From Bacteroidetes Order II. bacterium (lineage in GTDB: Bacteria; Bacteroidota; Rhodothermia; Rhodothermales; UBA2364): a DNA stretch of 64,000 nt. The stretch is taken from assembly GCA_016788705.1 (NCBI GenBank), contig JAEUSQ010000056.1, positions 34,436 through 98,435 of the forward strand, read 5' to 3'. A program made the position numbers and the translations under genes. Below the pieces are notes generated by a model. That model ran no database searches and was not told where the DNA came from. It saw only the letters and a program-made list of their open reading frames with translations. Shown here piece by piece: positions 37,736 through 46,495 of this stretch (positions are counted from its first letter, which is position 1; each line of letters starts with the position of its first letter).

Positions 37736-38857
37736 TTATGGCTGAGAACTTTTGTGGTTTATGTGGAAGCACCTGTTTCGTATATCTTCAAAAGAAATAA
37801 CTGTATTGAAGGTTTGATCTTCTACGGCGGTAATGATGCATTGCCCAATTTGTTCCGAACACAATAAATCTAAGAAGATTTTCGATCGTTTGGAATCAAG
37901 GTCTCCAAAAATATCATCCAGCAGAAGAATTGGTTTCTCGTTCATATGCTCCGCAAGGTAAAAATATTTTGCCAATTGAAGCATAAGACCAAAGGTACGA
38001 TGCTGTCCATGCGATGCAAATCTTCTTATTTCTAATTTGTTCAATAAAAAAATCATTTCATCTCTGTGGGGGCCTACAAGCGAACGCCCCATCTCTATCT
38101 CGCTTTGTTGTAAATGAGTGAGTTTTTTTCTGAAGGCCTGCTCAATTTCTTCTGGAGCACCAAATTCAATTGTTTGATAACGGATATGGGGGACTTCGCC
38201 CACTACCGAGATAGACTGATGGGCTTGTTGAAGAAATGGCATAAAGGTCTGAAAAAAACGAACTCTTTGACGGATAATTCGGCTTCCTGTCTGAATCAGT
38301 TCTTCATTCCAAGACAGCAATTGTTCACTTTGTTTTAATCGTTGTCGCTTTAGTTGCAGGAGGAGTGCGTTTCGTTGAGCAACAGCCCGTTGATACAACA
38401 ATAAATCGTGTAGGTATAGCGGTTTTACCTGAGACAAAATGTTATTTAAGAACTTACGTCGTACTTCGGGTCCTTCACTTGTCAACGCCCGGTCATCTGG
38501 CGAAAAAATCACCAGCGGAAACTTGCCGATGACCTGAGAAAGGGTGTTTTGGGGGATTTTGTTAATAAAAATGCGTTTGCCTTCACTAGGTACGAAAACC
38601 AATTTGGCGTGCATGTGTACTCCGTCTTCCCGTATAAACGTTCCTGCGGTTTCAAAAGATGTTGCCCCAAACCGGAGAACATATTGATCTTTGGAGGCCA
38701 GAAAACTTTTTGTTAGACACAGATAGTGGATCGCTTCCAGAATATTGGTCTTCCCCATTCCATTGTCTCCATAAAGCAGATTAATCTTCGGCCCAAACGC
38801 GAAGTGGCTGTCTTCATGCGAACGAAAGTTGTGTAGGTGTATAGTCTCTATGATCAT
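37736..38857 (-). CDS. recF: DNA replication and repair protein RecF
   Basis: 373 aa from the ATG at 38857 (MIIETIHLHNFRSH); a start seven codons upstream is also open. SMC-like ATPase that loads RecA at single-stranded gaps with RecO and RecR. Walker A is GDNGMGKT (31-38), the signature region is SVVGEVPH... to LVGPHRDE, and the Walker B LLLDDIFGDLD lies near the C-terminus. In many bacteria recF is in the dnaA-dnaN-recF cluster at the origin; here it stands without those genes but about 4 kb from the DnaA-box cluster. Confidence 0.95.
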   Translation of the reverse strand: MIIETIHLHNFRSHEDSHFAFGPKINLLYGDNGMGKTNILEAIHYLCLTKSFLASKDQYVLRFGATSFETAGTFIREDGVHMHAKLVFVPSEGKRIFINKIPQNTLSQVIGKFPLVIFSPDDRALTSEGPEVRRKFLNNILSQVKPLYLHDLLLYQRAVAQRNALLLQLKRQRLKQSEQLLSWNEELIQTGSRIIRQRVRFFQTFMPFLQQAHQSISVVGEVPHIRYQTIEFGAPEEIEQAFRKKLTHLQQSEIEMGRSLVGPHRDEMIFLLNKLEIRRFASHGQHRTFGLMLQLAKYFYLAEHMNEKPILLLDDIFGDLDSKRSKIFLDLLCSEQIGQCIITAVEDQTFNTVISFEDIRNRCFHINHKSSQP

Positions 38858-38919
38858 GGCCTTGCCTTGCTGCCGCACACGGCTTGCTTTAACATGGAAC
38901 TAAAAGGGGTAAGATATGA

Positions 38920-38950
38920 AAAGAGCCTTCGTATTGCTCAAAGGCTCTTT
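38920..38950 (-). terminator. Terminator of the Pro/Gly-rich mini-gene
   Basis: A 10-bp stem (AAAGAGCCTT at 38920-38929 with AAGGCTCTTT at 38941-38950), with a short T run on the minus strand. It begins nine bases past the stop of the 38959-39093 ORF. Confidence 0.6.
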
Positions 38951-38958
38951 GGGTTTAC

Positions 38959-39093
38959 TTATGGATTCGGAGTCGGGTTTGGGGGAGGGGTGGTATTACC
39001 ACCGCCATCACCCTCTGGTCCAGGTGGAGGGGTGGTACTCTCACTGCCATCATCCCCTGTTGGGTATTCTTCTTTTTTTTCTTCATCTGCCAT
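38959..39093 (-). CDS. Tiny Pro/Gly-rich acidic protein
   Basis: 44 aa from the ATG at 39093 (MADEEKKEEYPTGDDGSE, then Pro/Gly/Thr/Asn-rich PPP-GPEGDGGG and a second TTPPPNP). No family recognised; low complexity and apparently disordered. In its favour are its own downstream hairpin, the 100-base spacing from recF and the ATG placement in a shared divergent promoter with the CHAT gene. Against it is the small size and repetitive composition, so it may be non-coding. Confidence 0.4.
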   Translation of the reverse strand: MADEEKKEEYPTGDDGSESTTPPPGPEGDGGGNTTPPPNPTPNP

Positions 39094-39119
39094 CTGTTTA
39101 TGGGTTTTGTTGTTTCTGA

Positions 39120-41882
39120 ATGTTGGGTATATTATTACAGCAGAACTACCCACTTATTAGACAAACAGTCGTGATTAAACATAACCTCTTCGGAGAATTT
39201 TTTTTCGTACTACTTTTTTGTGCCTTACCTCAATTTATACATGCAGCCGGAAAAGAATCGTGTGCTGCTTTAGAGTTACGTTGGAAGCCTTTCTATAACG
39301 TCCATTTTGAACTCTGGGACAATACCCGCTTAGAGACCATATTTACCACCTCACGAAATTTATATTTCTGCAAGACCTCCAAGGCAGAACAATTTAAGGT
39401 ACTGATTACGGGGATACGTGCGGCACAAATGGGCGGTAAAGGATACGGCGAGGTGAGCCATCTTTTGAATCTTGCAAAAAAAACACTTCCATACCTGTCT
39501 GGAAATGAAGAAGCTATTTGGTTTCGCCTCAATGGAAACCTCGCCTGGAGGAGGTCTAAGTTTGAGGCCGCATGGAATTATGCTCAAGCGTTTTCTCGTT
39601 TCGACTCCCTTACTTCTCCTTACGAACAGGCGGCAATCGCGCTGAGTATGGCATTGGTTTTGGAGAACAGCAACAATCCTAAAGATGCTCGAAAATTTTT
39701 GACACTCACGCAGGAGCTCTTGAACCATTACAAGGGCAATCCTTCGGAAATCGTCTCCTTGAAATCTCGTCTTCATTCTGTGATGGTAGATAATTATATT
39801 TTGGAAAAGGTGGATCTGAGTGAAGGGAGCATGGAAGAAAATGTAGAGCTAAGAAAACTGATCCAGCCATTGAAAGAAGATATAATTTTGTTGGAAAAAA
39901 ATAATAAATATGATCAATTGATTAATGTTTACATTGGTATTGGTCAATTGTATTCTTATTTGAAAGAATTTAATTTGTCTTATTCTTCCTATGAACAAGC
40001 GCGTCAGATCGCAATTAGGGTTCAAAAGACAGAAAGACTTGCATTTATTTATTACCGAATGGGACAGCTTTCCCAACAACAGAACCAAATCAGGCAAGCG
40101 ATTTTATTTTTTGAAAAAGCGCTTCATTTGGCAACAAGTACCAATAGTCGTTACCTGATTTCGCGTATCCAAAATCGTTACGGATTTTCTCTTGAGCAGG
40201 CTGGTCGGATTGTAGAGGCGGAGGCTGTTTATAGACAGTACATTTTGGATGCTGAAAATGCAAGAGCGGATATGGGTATTACGGATTTTGGTAAGACCAA
40301 TTTTTTGAGTAACGAAAACGCTAGTTTTTTAGGTTTGGTGCGGATACTCATTCAGACCAAGCGGTTTGAAGAGGCTTTATATTGGTTAGATGCCACTCGG
40401 GGGCGTTTTTTAGAAAATCTAAATGAATACGCAAACTGGGTAGCAGGACTACCTCAGAGTCAACAGCGCGAGTTAAGTACCATAGAAAGCCGTATTGCCT
40501 TCCTTCGTGCAAGTGCTACAAAGAATGACAAACAACAAGGGAATCATAATCATATATCGGAGTTAAAGACTTATGTAGAACAGATATTACTTCAGTCTAA
40601 GGCGAATCGTTTGTGGAAATCCAGCCATAGCCTTACGCAGATGAAAAGAGATCAGTATTCCTCTGATTTTTTGAAGCAGTTACAGGCAAGACTCCGTGAG
40701 CAACATCAGGTGGCCCTCTTTTATTACTTAGATCGAGAGACCGATCCAACAATTCTTAGGGCCATCCAATCATATGTGGTGGTGGTCACTCCAGAATCTG
40801 TTCACTTTGTTCCGCTTAGGGTTCATGGACAAGAGGTGGGGAACTTGCTAAACTCCTTATATCGTACCAGAGAGCGCTCTATACATTTCGATCTTCGGAC
40901 TCTCTATCAATTATATCAGGGGCTCTTTGCTCCTGTAGAAAATGTGATTAATGGGTATCAAAGGGTGGTTCTGTTTAAAGATGATGTATTGGTTCGCTTG
41001 CCTTTTTCTATGCTGGTAGCTCAGCCACCCAAAAATAGATTTGACTATGGTCATGCGGATTTTTTAGTTCGCCGGTTTTCATTCTCTCAGGAATTATCGG
41101 TTACTCTTTATACAGGACAATCTCAGCGTCGGAATGCTCCTACTTCCTTTTCCCACAATCTGATTTTTGGTCGGAGCCAGTTTGGAAGTGCAGAGTTTCT
41201 TGCCCCTTTACCTGGTGTTTACCCAGAAGTAAAGACTATTGGCAGCCTTTTGCCGTGGGTGAAAATTGGTTTAGACGGTGGGGCAAAGGAGTTTAATTTT
41301 AAGCGAGATATGGCAAAGAGCTATTTAATGCATTTGGCATCCCACACCATTATGAATGCAGAAAACCCCTTATATACGTTTTTGTCGTTGCGGAAATCTG
41401 GAAACAATGATGGAAAACTTTTTCTGTTTGAGCTTTTTTATAACCGACTTCATACGGAATTGGTGACCCTAAGCAGTTGTAACTCTGGGGTAGGGGAGCG
41501 GCTATCTGGAGAAGGATTTGCAGGGATGCAATATGCCTTGCGGTCTGCGGGGGTTAAAAGTGTTTTAGCAACCAATTGGCCAGCAGCTGATAATGCTTTT
41601 CCTAACTTGATGCAAAAGTTTTATAGAGGTCTTAAGTCTGGCCTTCCGAAAGATCAGGCTTTGCGAAATGCCCAATTACACCTGCTACATTCTGGGAGTC
41701 GTATAGAGAAAAGCCCTTATTACTGGGCATCCCTGCTTTTGTATGGTGATTCTTCTCCGCTTTCTTTTAAACCTGTTTTTGCTGCACTATCTCGTCAGCA
41801 CGTTGCTGCTTTTTTGTTGTTGATATTGTTGTTGTTGTTCTATCAGTGGCAATTTCAGCATCAAAATAAGAGATTTGCTTAA
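39120..41882 (+). CDS. Exported TPR/CHAT-domain protein
   Basis: 920 aa from the ATG at 39120; a GTG at 39171 would start directly before the signal peptide (NLFGEFFFVLLFCALPQFIHA) and may be the real start. Helical TPR repeats fill about 90-400 (for example LAFIYYRMGQLSQQQNQIRQA). The C-terminal CHAT domain holds the His742 of MHLASHT and Cys787 of LSSCNSG, both catalytic positions of this caspase-related fold, and continues with GFAGMQYALRSAGVKSVLATN. A final hydrophobic helix (AAFLLLILLLLFYQWQF) anchors the C-terminus, so the CHAT domain should face the periplasm. Role unknown: CHAT proteases such as those of gasdermin and type III-E CRISPR systems are cytoplasmic, and none of those partners is here. 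Confidence 0.85.
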   Translation: MLGILLQQNYPLIRQTVVIKHNLFGEFFFVLLFCALPQFIHAAGKESCAALELRWKPFYNVHFELWDNTRLETIFTTSRNLYFCKTSKAEQFKVLITGIRAAQMGGKGYGEVSHLLNLAKKTLPYLSGNEEAIWFRLNGNLAWRRSKFEAAWNYAQAFSRFDSLTSPYEQAAIALSMALVLENSNNPKDARKFLTLTQELLNHYKGNPSEIVSLKSRLHSVMVDNYILEKVDLSEGSMEENVELRKLIQPLKEDIILLEKNNKYDQLINVYIGIGQLYSYLKEFNLSYSSYEQARQIAIRVQKTERLAFIYYRMGQLSQQQNQIRQAILFFEKALHLATSTNSRYLISRIQNRYGFSLEQAGRIVEAEAVYRQYILDAENARADMGITDFGKTNFLSNENASFLGLVRILIQTKRFEEALYWLDATRGRFLENLNEYANWVAGLPQSQQRELSTIESRIAFLRASATKNDKQQGNHNHISELKTYVEQILLQSKANRLWKSSHSLTQMKRDQYSSDFLKQLQARLREQHQVALFYYLDRETDPTILRAIQSYVVVVTPESVHFVPLRVHGQEVGNLLNSLYRTRERSIHFDLRTLYQLYQGLFAPVENVINGYQRVVLFKDDVLVRLPFSMLVAQPPKNRFDYGHADFLVRRFSFSQELSVTLYTGQSQRRNAPTSFSHNLIFGRSQFGSAEFLAPLPGVYPEVKTIGSLLPWVKIGLDGGAKEFNFKRDMAKSYLMHLASHTIMNAENPLYTFLSLRKSGNNDGKLFLFELFYNRLHTELVTLSSCNSGVGERLSGEGFAGMQYALRSAGVKSVLATNWPAADNAFPNLMQKFYRGLKSGLPKDQALRNAQLHLLHSGSRIEKSPYYWASLLLYGDSSPLSFKPVFAALSRQHVAAFLLLILLLLFYQWQFQHQNKRFA

Positions 41883-41944
41883 AGCGGAATCTTTAACCCA
41901 TAAATAGGTTTTAAAGGATGTTGTAAACCACAAACATTTTGTAT

Positions 41945-42859
41945 ATGAACGCCAATCCAGCCCTCTTTTCAACGTTACAAATCCTTACGACCGAACAGCG
42001 TAATCCTGCCTCTGAAAACATTGACATGGAGTCTATTTGGAATATTCTCGAAATTATAAATACGGAAGACCATTTGGTGCCAATAGCTGTTCGTCGCGAG
42101 ATTCCACAAATTGCCCGTGCAGTAGAGTGGGTGGAAATGGCCTTTCGTTCGGGTGGCCGGCTGATTTATGTGGGAGCAGGTACAAGCGGCAGGTTGGGTA
42201 TTTTGGATGCCTCTGAGTGTCCACCTACATATGGCGTTCCGCCAGAATGGGTTGATGCCTTCATTGCGGGTGGTCCTGATGCTGTATTTCGCTCAAAAGA
42301 AGGTGCTGAAGATGATCCTGAGGATGGAATGCAGGAATTGCGTAATAGATCGGTTTCAGGGCGTGATGTGGTGTGTGGAATTGCCGCCAGTGGCCGAACA
42401 CCCTTTGTTTTTGGTGCACTGGAATATGCACATCAAGTGGGCGCCAAGACAATTCTGGTGACGACTAATCCAGGGAATTCAGAAGATACTTTTTTGGATT
42501 TGGTGATTTGTCCGGTTGTAGGGCCTGAAGTGGTGATGGGTTCAACGCGCATGAAGTCTGGAACCGCACAAAAATTGGTATTAAACATGATCACAACCGC
42601 TGCGATGATTCGGCTCGGGAAGGTATATAAGAACATGATGGTGGATCTTCAAATGACAAACGAGAAGCTAATTGAACGCTCTAAACGTATTGTTATGATT
42701 GCAACCGAAGCCTCCTACGACGAAGCACATGCCGCATTAGAGGCCGCCGATGGACATGTAAAGGTGGCCATCGTAATGATTTTGAATAAGATTGATGCCA
42801 GTGAAGCACGTTCAAGGCTGTTGGAAGCGGGTGGTTTTGTCAGAAAGTTGGTTCAGTAA
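41945..42859 (+). CDS. murQ: N-acetylmuramic acid 6-phosphate etherase
   Basis: 304 aa from the ATG at 41945; the two codons before it (TTG TAT) are unlikely to be used. Cleaves the lactyl ether of MurNAc-6-phosphate to give GlcNAc-6-phosphate in cell-wall recycling. The SIS-domain signatures are clear: IYVGAGTSGRLGILDASECPPTYG and CGIAASGRTPFVFGALEYA, followed by GSTRMKSGTAQKLVLNMITT. No murein-recycling transporter or kinase gene is adjacent. The two parS sites lie just after its stop. Confidence 0.95.
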   Translation: MNANPALFSTLQILTTEQRNPASENIDMESIWNILEIINTEDHLVPIAVRREIPQIARAVEWVEMAFRSGGRLIYVGAGTSGRLGILDASECPPTYGVPPEWVDAFIAGGPDAVFRSKEGAEDDPEDGMQELRNRSVSGRDVVCGIAASGRTPFVFGALEYAHQVGAKTILVTTNPGNSEDTFLDLVICPVVGPEVVMGSTRMKSGTAQKLVLNMITTAAMIRLGKVYKNMMVDLQMTNEKLIERSKRIVMIATEASYDEAHAALEAADGHVKVAIVMILNKIDASEARSRLLEAGGFVRKLVQ

Positions 42860-42878
42860 ATAAATATGTTGTGACCAA

Positions 42879-42894
42879 TGTTTCACGTGAAACA
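42879..42894. promoter_or_regulatory. parS: parS site 1
   Basis: TGTTTCACGTGAAACA, an exact 16-bp match to the ParB-binding palindrome known from B. subtilis and many other bacteria. It lies in the 103-bp gap between murQ and mfd. Confidence 0.93.
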
Positions 42895-42928
42895 AGTTCG
42901 TTGTAAGTAAAGCCATTCGTTTAAACAG

Positions 42929-42944
42929 TGTTTCACGTGAAACA
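42929..42944. promoter_or_regulatory. parS: parS site 2
   Basis: A second exact TGTTTCACGTGAAACA, starting 50 bases after the first. parA and parB are not in the window. Confidence 0.93.
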
Positions 42945-42962
42945 TTCTAAAGGGTAAGCGTT

Positions 42963-45900
42963 GTGAAAAACCTATCTCTGCTATTAGATAAAATTGATTC
43001 AAATTCACAGGTTGAAAAGCTCAAGTCCCACTTATTGGGTGTTTCGGGGGCTTTTGAGGCTCAGCCGTTGTTGCTAAAAGGCGTTTCTGGATCGTTGGAT
43101 GCATTTTTGGTGGCGTCAGTTTTGCGAAAAGAGTCGCTTGTGGTCTGTATATTGCCATCATACGAGATGGCTTCATATCTCTATTCTGATTTATCGCAGA
43201 TTTTGGGCAGCAAAAATGAAGCGCATTTATTGCTGTTTGGCGCAACAGATCAACACCCATACGACGTGGAACAGGTGGCGGATAATCAACGCATGGTTCA
43301 ACGATCGGAAGTGCTTCAACGTTTGAGCAAAGGGTTTAAGGGCGTATTGGTTGCAAGCGCAGACGCTCTCGCAGAGATGGTTCCGTTGCCAGAAGTCTTC
43401 GAAAAAGCATCTATGTCATTGGCAATAGGGGATATGTTGGGGCCTGAGTTGCTGGTAGAACTGCTGATAGAGCAAGGATTTGAGTTGGTAACGTATGTAC
43501 AGCATCCAGGAGAAATTGCCCGAAGGGGTGGGATTGTAGATGTCTTTTCTTATGTGGGGAATTATCCGGTTCGGTTTGAGTTTTTTGGAGATGAGTTAGA
43601 TACCATCAGAGAGTTTGACCCCTCTAATCAACGTTCCGTTAGTCGTTTAACACAAGTAACGATTGTGCCGAACCTTCGGCAAGTTCAAAAAGGTGCACGT
43701 ACCTCTTTGCTGAAACATTTGCATAGAGACGCTGTTGTCTTTATTCGGGATTTGTTGCATGTGGAAGAGGTTGCAAATAAGCTTTTTGGTCGTGCCGCCG
43801 AAGTATTCAAAAGAAAAGGAGGGGAGGAGGGAAATTTGTTACTTCCTGAAGAACTGTATTTAGACGGCAATCATTTGGTTGAAGAAATTACACCTTTTCG
43901 ACAAGTTCATTATGGGAGTTATATAGGCTTGGGACATAAGCCCTGTGTTGAAATTGCTTTTAGGACACAGCCCCCGCCAGATTTTAACGGCAAGATCCAT
44001 TTTGTGCGTAAAAAAATAGTAGCCAATCACGAAAAAGGTTGGCAAACCCTTCTGCTCTGTGATAGCCGAGGGCAGGAAATACGGCTTAGGGAATTGTTGG
44101 ATCCTTATAGTTCTCAGGAACGGAATCATGCCAGAAGTTGGCATATAGAAGAAGAGGAAGAACAAGAGGCCACCGAAAAAAAAGGGCTTCGGTTTATGCT
44201 GGCTTCATTAGCAGAAGGGTTTGAGTGGAATGAGATTGGAGTAGCACTCTATACCGATCATCAAATTTTTAATCGGTATCATCGCCCAACGGTCAGGAAG
44301 CAAAAACAGCGGTACGGCGGATTTAGTCTCCGAGAATTGATAAACCTGACACCTGGAGACTTTGTAACGCATATTGATTATGGAATTGGAAAATACGAGG
44401 GGCTTCAGAAAATTGAGGTGCGGGGTAAACAGCAGGAGGTGGTTCGGTTGGTGTTCAGGGATAGCGATGTCTTGTATGTAAACATAAACGCTCTTTATAA
44501 ACTGCATCGCTATACAGGTAAAGAAGGTCATCAGCCCAAACTGTCCAAATTAGGTACTGGAGAATGGGAACGCACTAGAAATAGCACCAAGAAAAAAGTT
44601 AAAGACATTGCGCGTGATTTAATAAAGTTATACGCGGAACGCAAAAAAGCCAAAGGCTTTGGGTTTACGCCAGACTCGGTTTGGTCTCGGGAACTGGAAG
44701 CTTCTTTTGAGTTTGAGGACACACCAGACCAAGCCAAAACATGGGATGAAGTGCGGGCAGATATGGAAAAGGGCATTCCTATGGACCGTTTGGTATGTGG
44801 TGATGTGGGATTTGGAAAGACCGAAATAGCAGTCCGTGCAGCATTTAAGGCTGTTCAAGATGGTAAGCAAGTGGCTGTTTTGGTACCAACCACTATTCTT
44901 GCTGCCCAACACCACAAAACATTTACAGAACGCTTGGCGCAATTTCCGGTGACTGTAGAAGTGATGTCTCGGTTTCAGACCGAAGTCCAGATTAAAGAGA
45001 CCTTGAAACGTTTGAAAGAGCGTAAGGTGGATATTGTTATTGGAACACATCGGATTGCTGCGAAGCGTATGGATATTCCAGCGTTAGGTTTGTTGGTCAT
45101 TGATGAGGAGCAACGGTTTGGAGTGGCGGTTAAGGAGCGTTTACGTCAAATGCGGGCCAACGTGGATACCCTAACCCTTACGGCAACGCCCATTCCGCGA
45201 ACGCTCCAATTTTCGTTAATGGGAGCCAGGGATTTGTCCTACATCAATACACCGCCGCCAAATCGTCAGCCTATCCAAACGGAAATCCATAGCTTTGATA
45301 AAAACCTGATTCGAGATGCCATTCTATATGAGACTGGTCGAGGAGGACAAGTGTTTTTTATTCATAACCGGGTGCAGTCAATCGAGGAAATGGCAACCAC
45401 CTTGCGCCAATTGGTTCCGGGAGTACGCATAAAAACCGCACATGGTCAAATGGATAGTGAACGTCTGGAAAAAGAAATGATGGATTTCATGCAGCGGAAA
45501 TACGAGGTCTTGGTGAGTACCAATATTGTCGAAAGTGGTTTGGATATTTCCAATGCGAATACGATCATCATTAATCATGCAGAGCGATTTGGTCTGGCAG
45601 AACTACACCAGCTAAGAGGTCGGGTGGGGCGTTCTAATCGGAAAGCCTTTTGTTACTTATTGGTGCAAAACATTAAATCCATGACAAAAGAAGCCAAACA
45701 AAGGCTTCAAGCGATCGAGCAATTCTCCGAGTTGGGAAGTGGGTTAAATGTTGCCATGCGCGATTTGGATATTCGCGGAGCCGGAGACCTTTTGGGAGGC
45801 GAGCAAAGTGGCTTTATTGCCGATGTCGGATATGAAACATATCAGCGTATTCTAGAAGAGGCTATTCTGGAACTTAAGGCGGAGGAATTTGGTGATCTTT

Positions 45901-46376
45901 TTGAGCAAAGCAATCTGCCACCTAAACCATTAACCGAAACGCTCATTGATTTGGACGTGGACGCCTACATTCCGGATTATTATGTAGAGGATCGGGTGGA
46001 ACGTCTTAACCTTTATCGGGCGTTGAGTGAATGTAAAGATGCAAAACGGTTGTCCGAGATTCGAGAGGAATGGCAGGACCGATTTGGACCTATTCCGATA
46101 GAGGCGCAAAACCTACTTTCAGTGATGGAACTCAAAGTACAAGTAGAACCACTGCGTTTACCCAAAGTACAATTCAAAAACCAAAGACTTTTCCTTACCA
46201 TGCCTCCTAATGAAGATGTTTATTTTTATCAAAATATATTCAAAAATATTCTTGAAAAAGTAGCTAAAACAGGTAATCGGTATGTACTTAAAGACACCGA
46301 AGGTAAGTTAAGGATCATTATTCAACAAATTCCAGATATGGAAGAGGCCGTAAGGGTTGTCCGGAAGATTTTATAG
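42963..46376 (+). CDS. mfd: Transcription-repair coupling factor Mfd
   Basis: 1137 aa from a GTG start at 42963. Removes stalled RNA polymerase at lesions and recruits UvrA. Order: UvrB-like domains 1-3 (about 1-330), the RNA-polymerase-interacting CarD-like domain (TPGDFVTHIDYGIGKYEGLQ), a RecG-type translocase with Walker A CGDVGFGKTEIA and DEEQRFG, helicase motif TLTATPIPRTLQFSL, the second RecA lobe with ESGLDISNANTIIIN and RGRVGRSNRKAF, and the TRCF C-terminal domain. All parts are intact. The start sits directly after the parS pair. Confidence 0.97.
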   Translation: MKNLSLLLDKIDSNSQVEKLKSHLLGVSGAFEAQPLLLKGVSGSLDAFLVASVLRKESLVVCILPSYEMASYLYSDLSQILGSKNEAHLLLFGATDQHPYDVEQVADNQRMVQRSEVLQRLSKGFKGVLVASADALAEMVPLPEVFEKASMSLAIGDMLGPELLVELLIEQGFELVTYVQHPGEIARRGGIVDVFSYVGNYPVRFEFFGDELDTIREFDPSNQRSVSRLTQVTIVPNLRQVQKGARTSLLKHLHRDAVVFIRDLLHVEEVANKLFGRAAEVFKRKGGEEGNLLLPEELYLDGNHLVEEITPFRQVHYGSYIGLGHKPCVEIAFRTQPPPDFNGKIHFVRKKIVANHEKGWQTLLLCDSRGQEIRLRELLDPYSSQERNHARSWHIEEEEEQEATEKKGLRFMLASLAEGFEWNEIGVALYTDHQIFNRYHRPTVRKQKQRYGGFSLRELINLTPGDFVTHIDYGIGKYEGLQKIEVRGKQQEVVRLVFRDSDVLYVNINALYKLHRYTGKEGHQPKLSKLGTGEWERTRNSTKKKVKDIARDLIKLYAERKKAKGFGFTPDSVWSRELEASFEFEDTPDQAKTWDEVRADMEKGIPMDRLVCGDVGFGKTEIAVRAAFKAVQDGKQVAVLVPTTILAAQHHKTFTERLAQFPVTVEVMSRFQTEVQIKETLKRLKERKVDIVIGTHRIAAKRMDIPALGLLVIDEEQRFGVAVKERLRQMRANVDTLTLTATPIPRTLQFSLMGARDLSYINTPPPNRQPIQTEIHSFDKNLIRDAILYETGRGGQVFFIHNRVQSIEEMATTLRQLVPGVRIKTAHGQMDSERLEKEMMDFMQRKYEVLVSTNIVESGLDISNANTIIINHAERFGLAELHQLRGRVGRSNRKAFCYLLVQNIKSMTKEAKQRLQAIEQFSELGSGLNVAMRDLDIRGAGDLLGGEQSGFIADVGYETYQRILEEAILELKAEEFGDLFEQSNLPPKPLTETLIDLDVDAYIPDYYVEDRVERLNLYRALSECKDAKRLSEIREEWQDRFGPIPIEAQNLLSVMELKVQVEPLRLPKVQFKNQRLFLTMPPNEDVYFYQNIFKNILEKVAKTGNRYVLKDTEGKLRIIIQQIPDMEEAVRVVRKIL

Positions 46377-46495
46377 CGAAAATTAATTATCCAAATCTAC
46401 ATGTAGATAAAGCGCAACTTAACATTATAAAAATACTGGCCCAAGGGGTTAGGTGTAAATTGCCAAACTGTTATTTTTCAGAAAAATAAAAAAAC

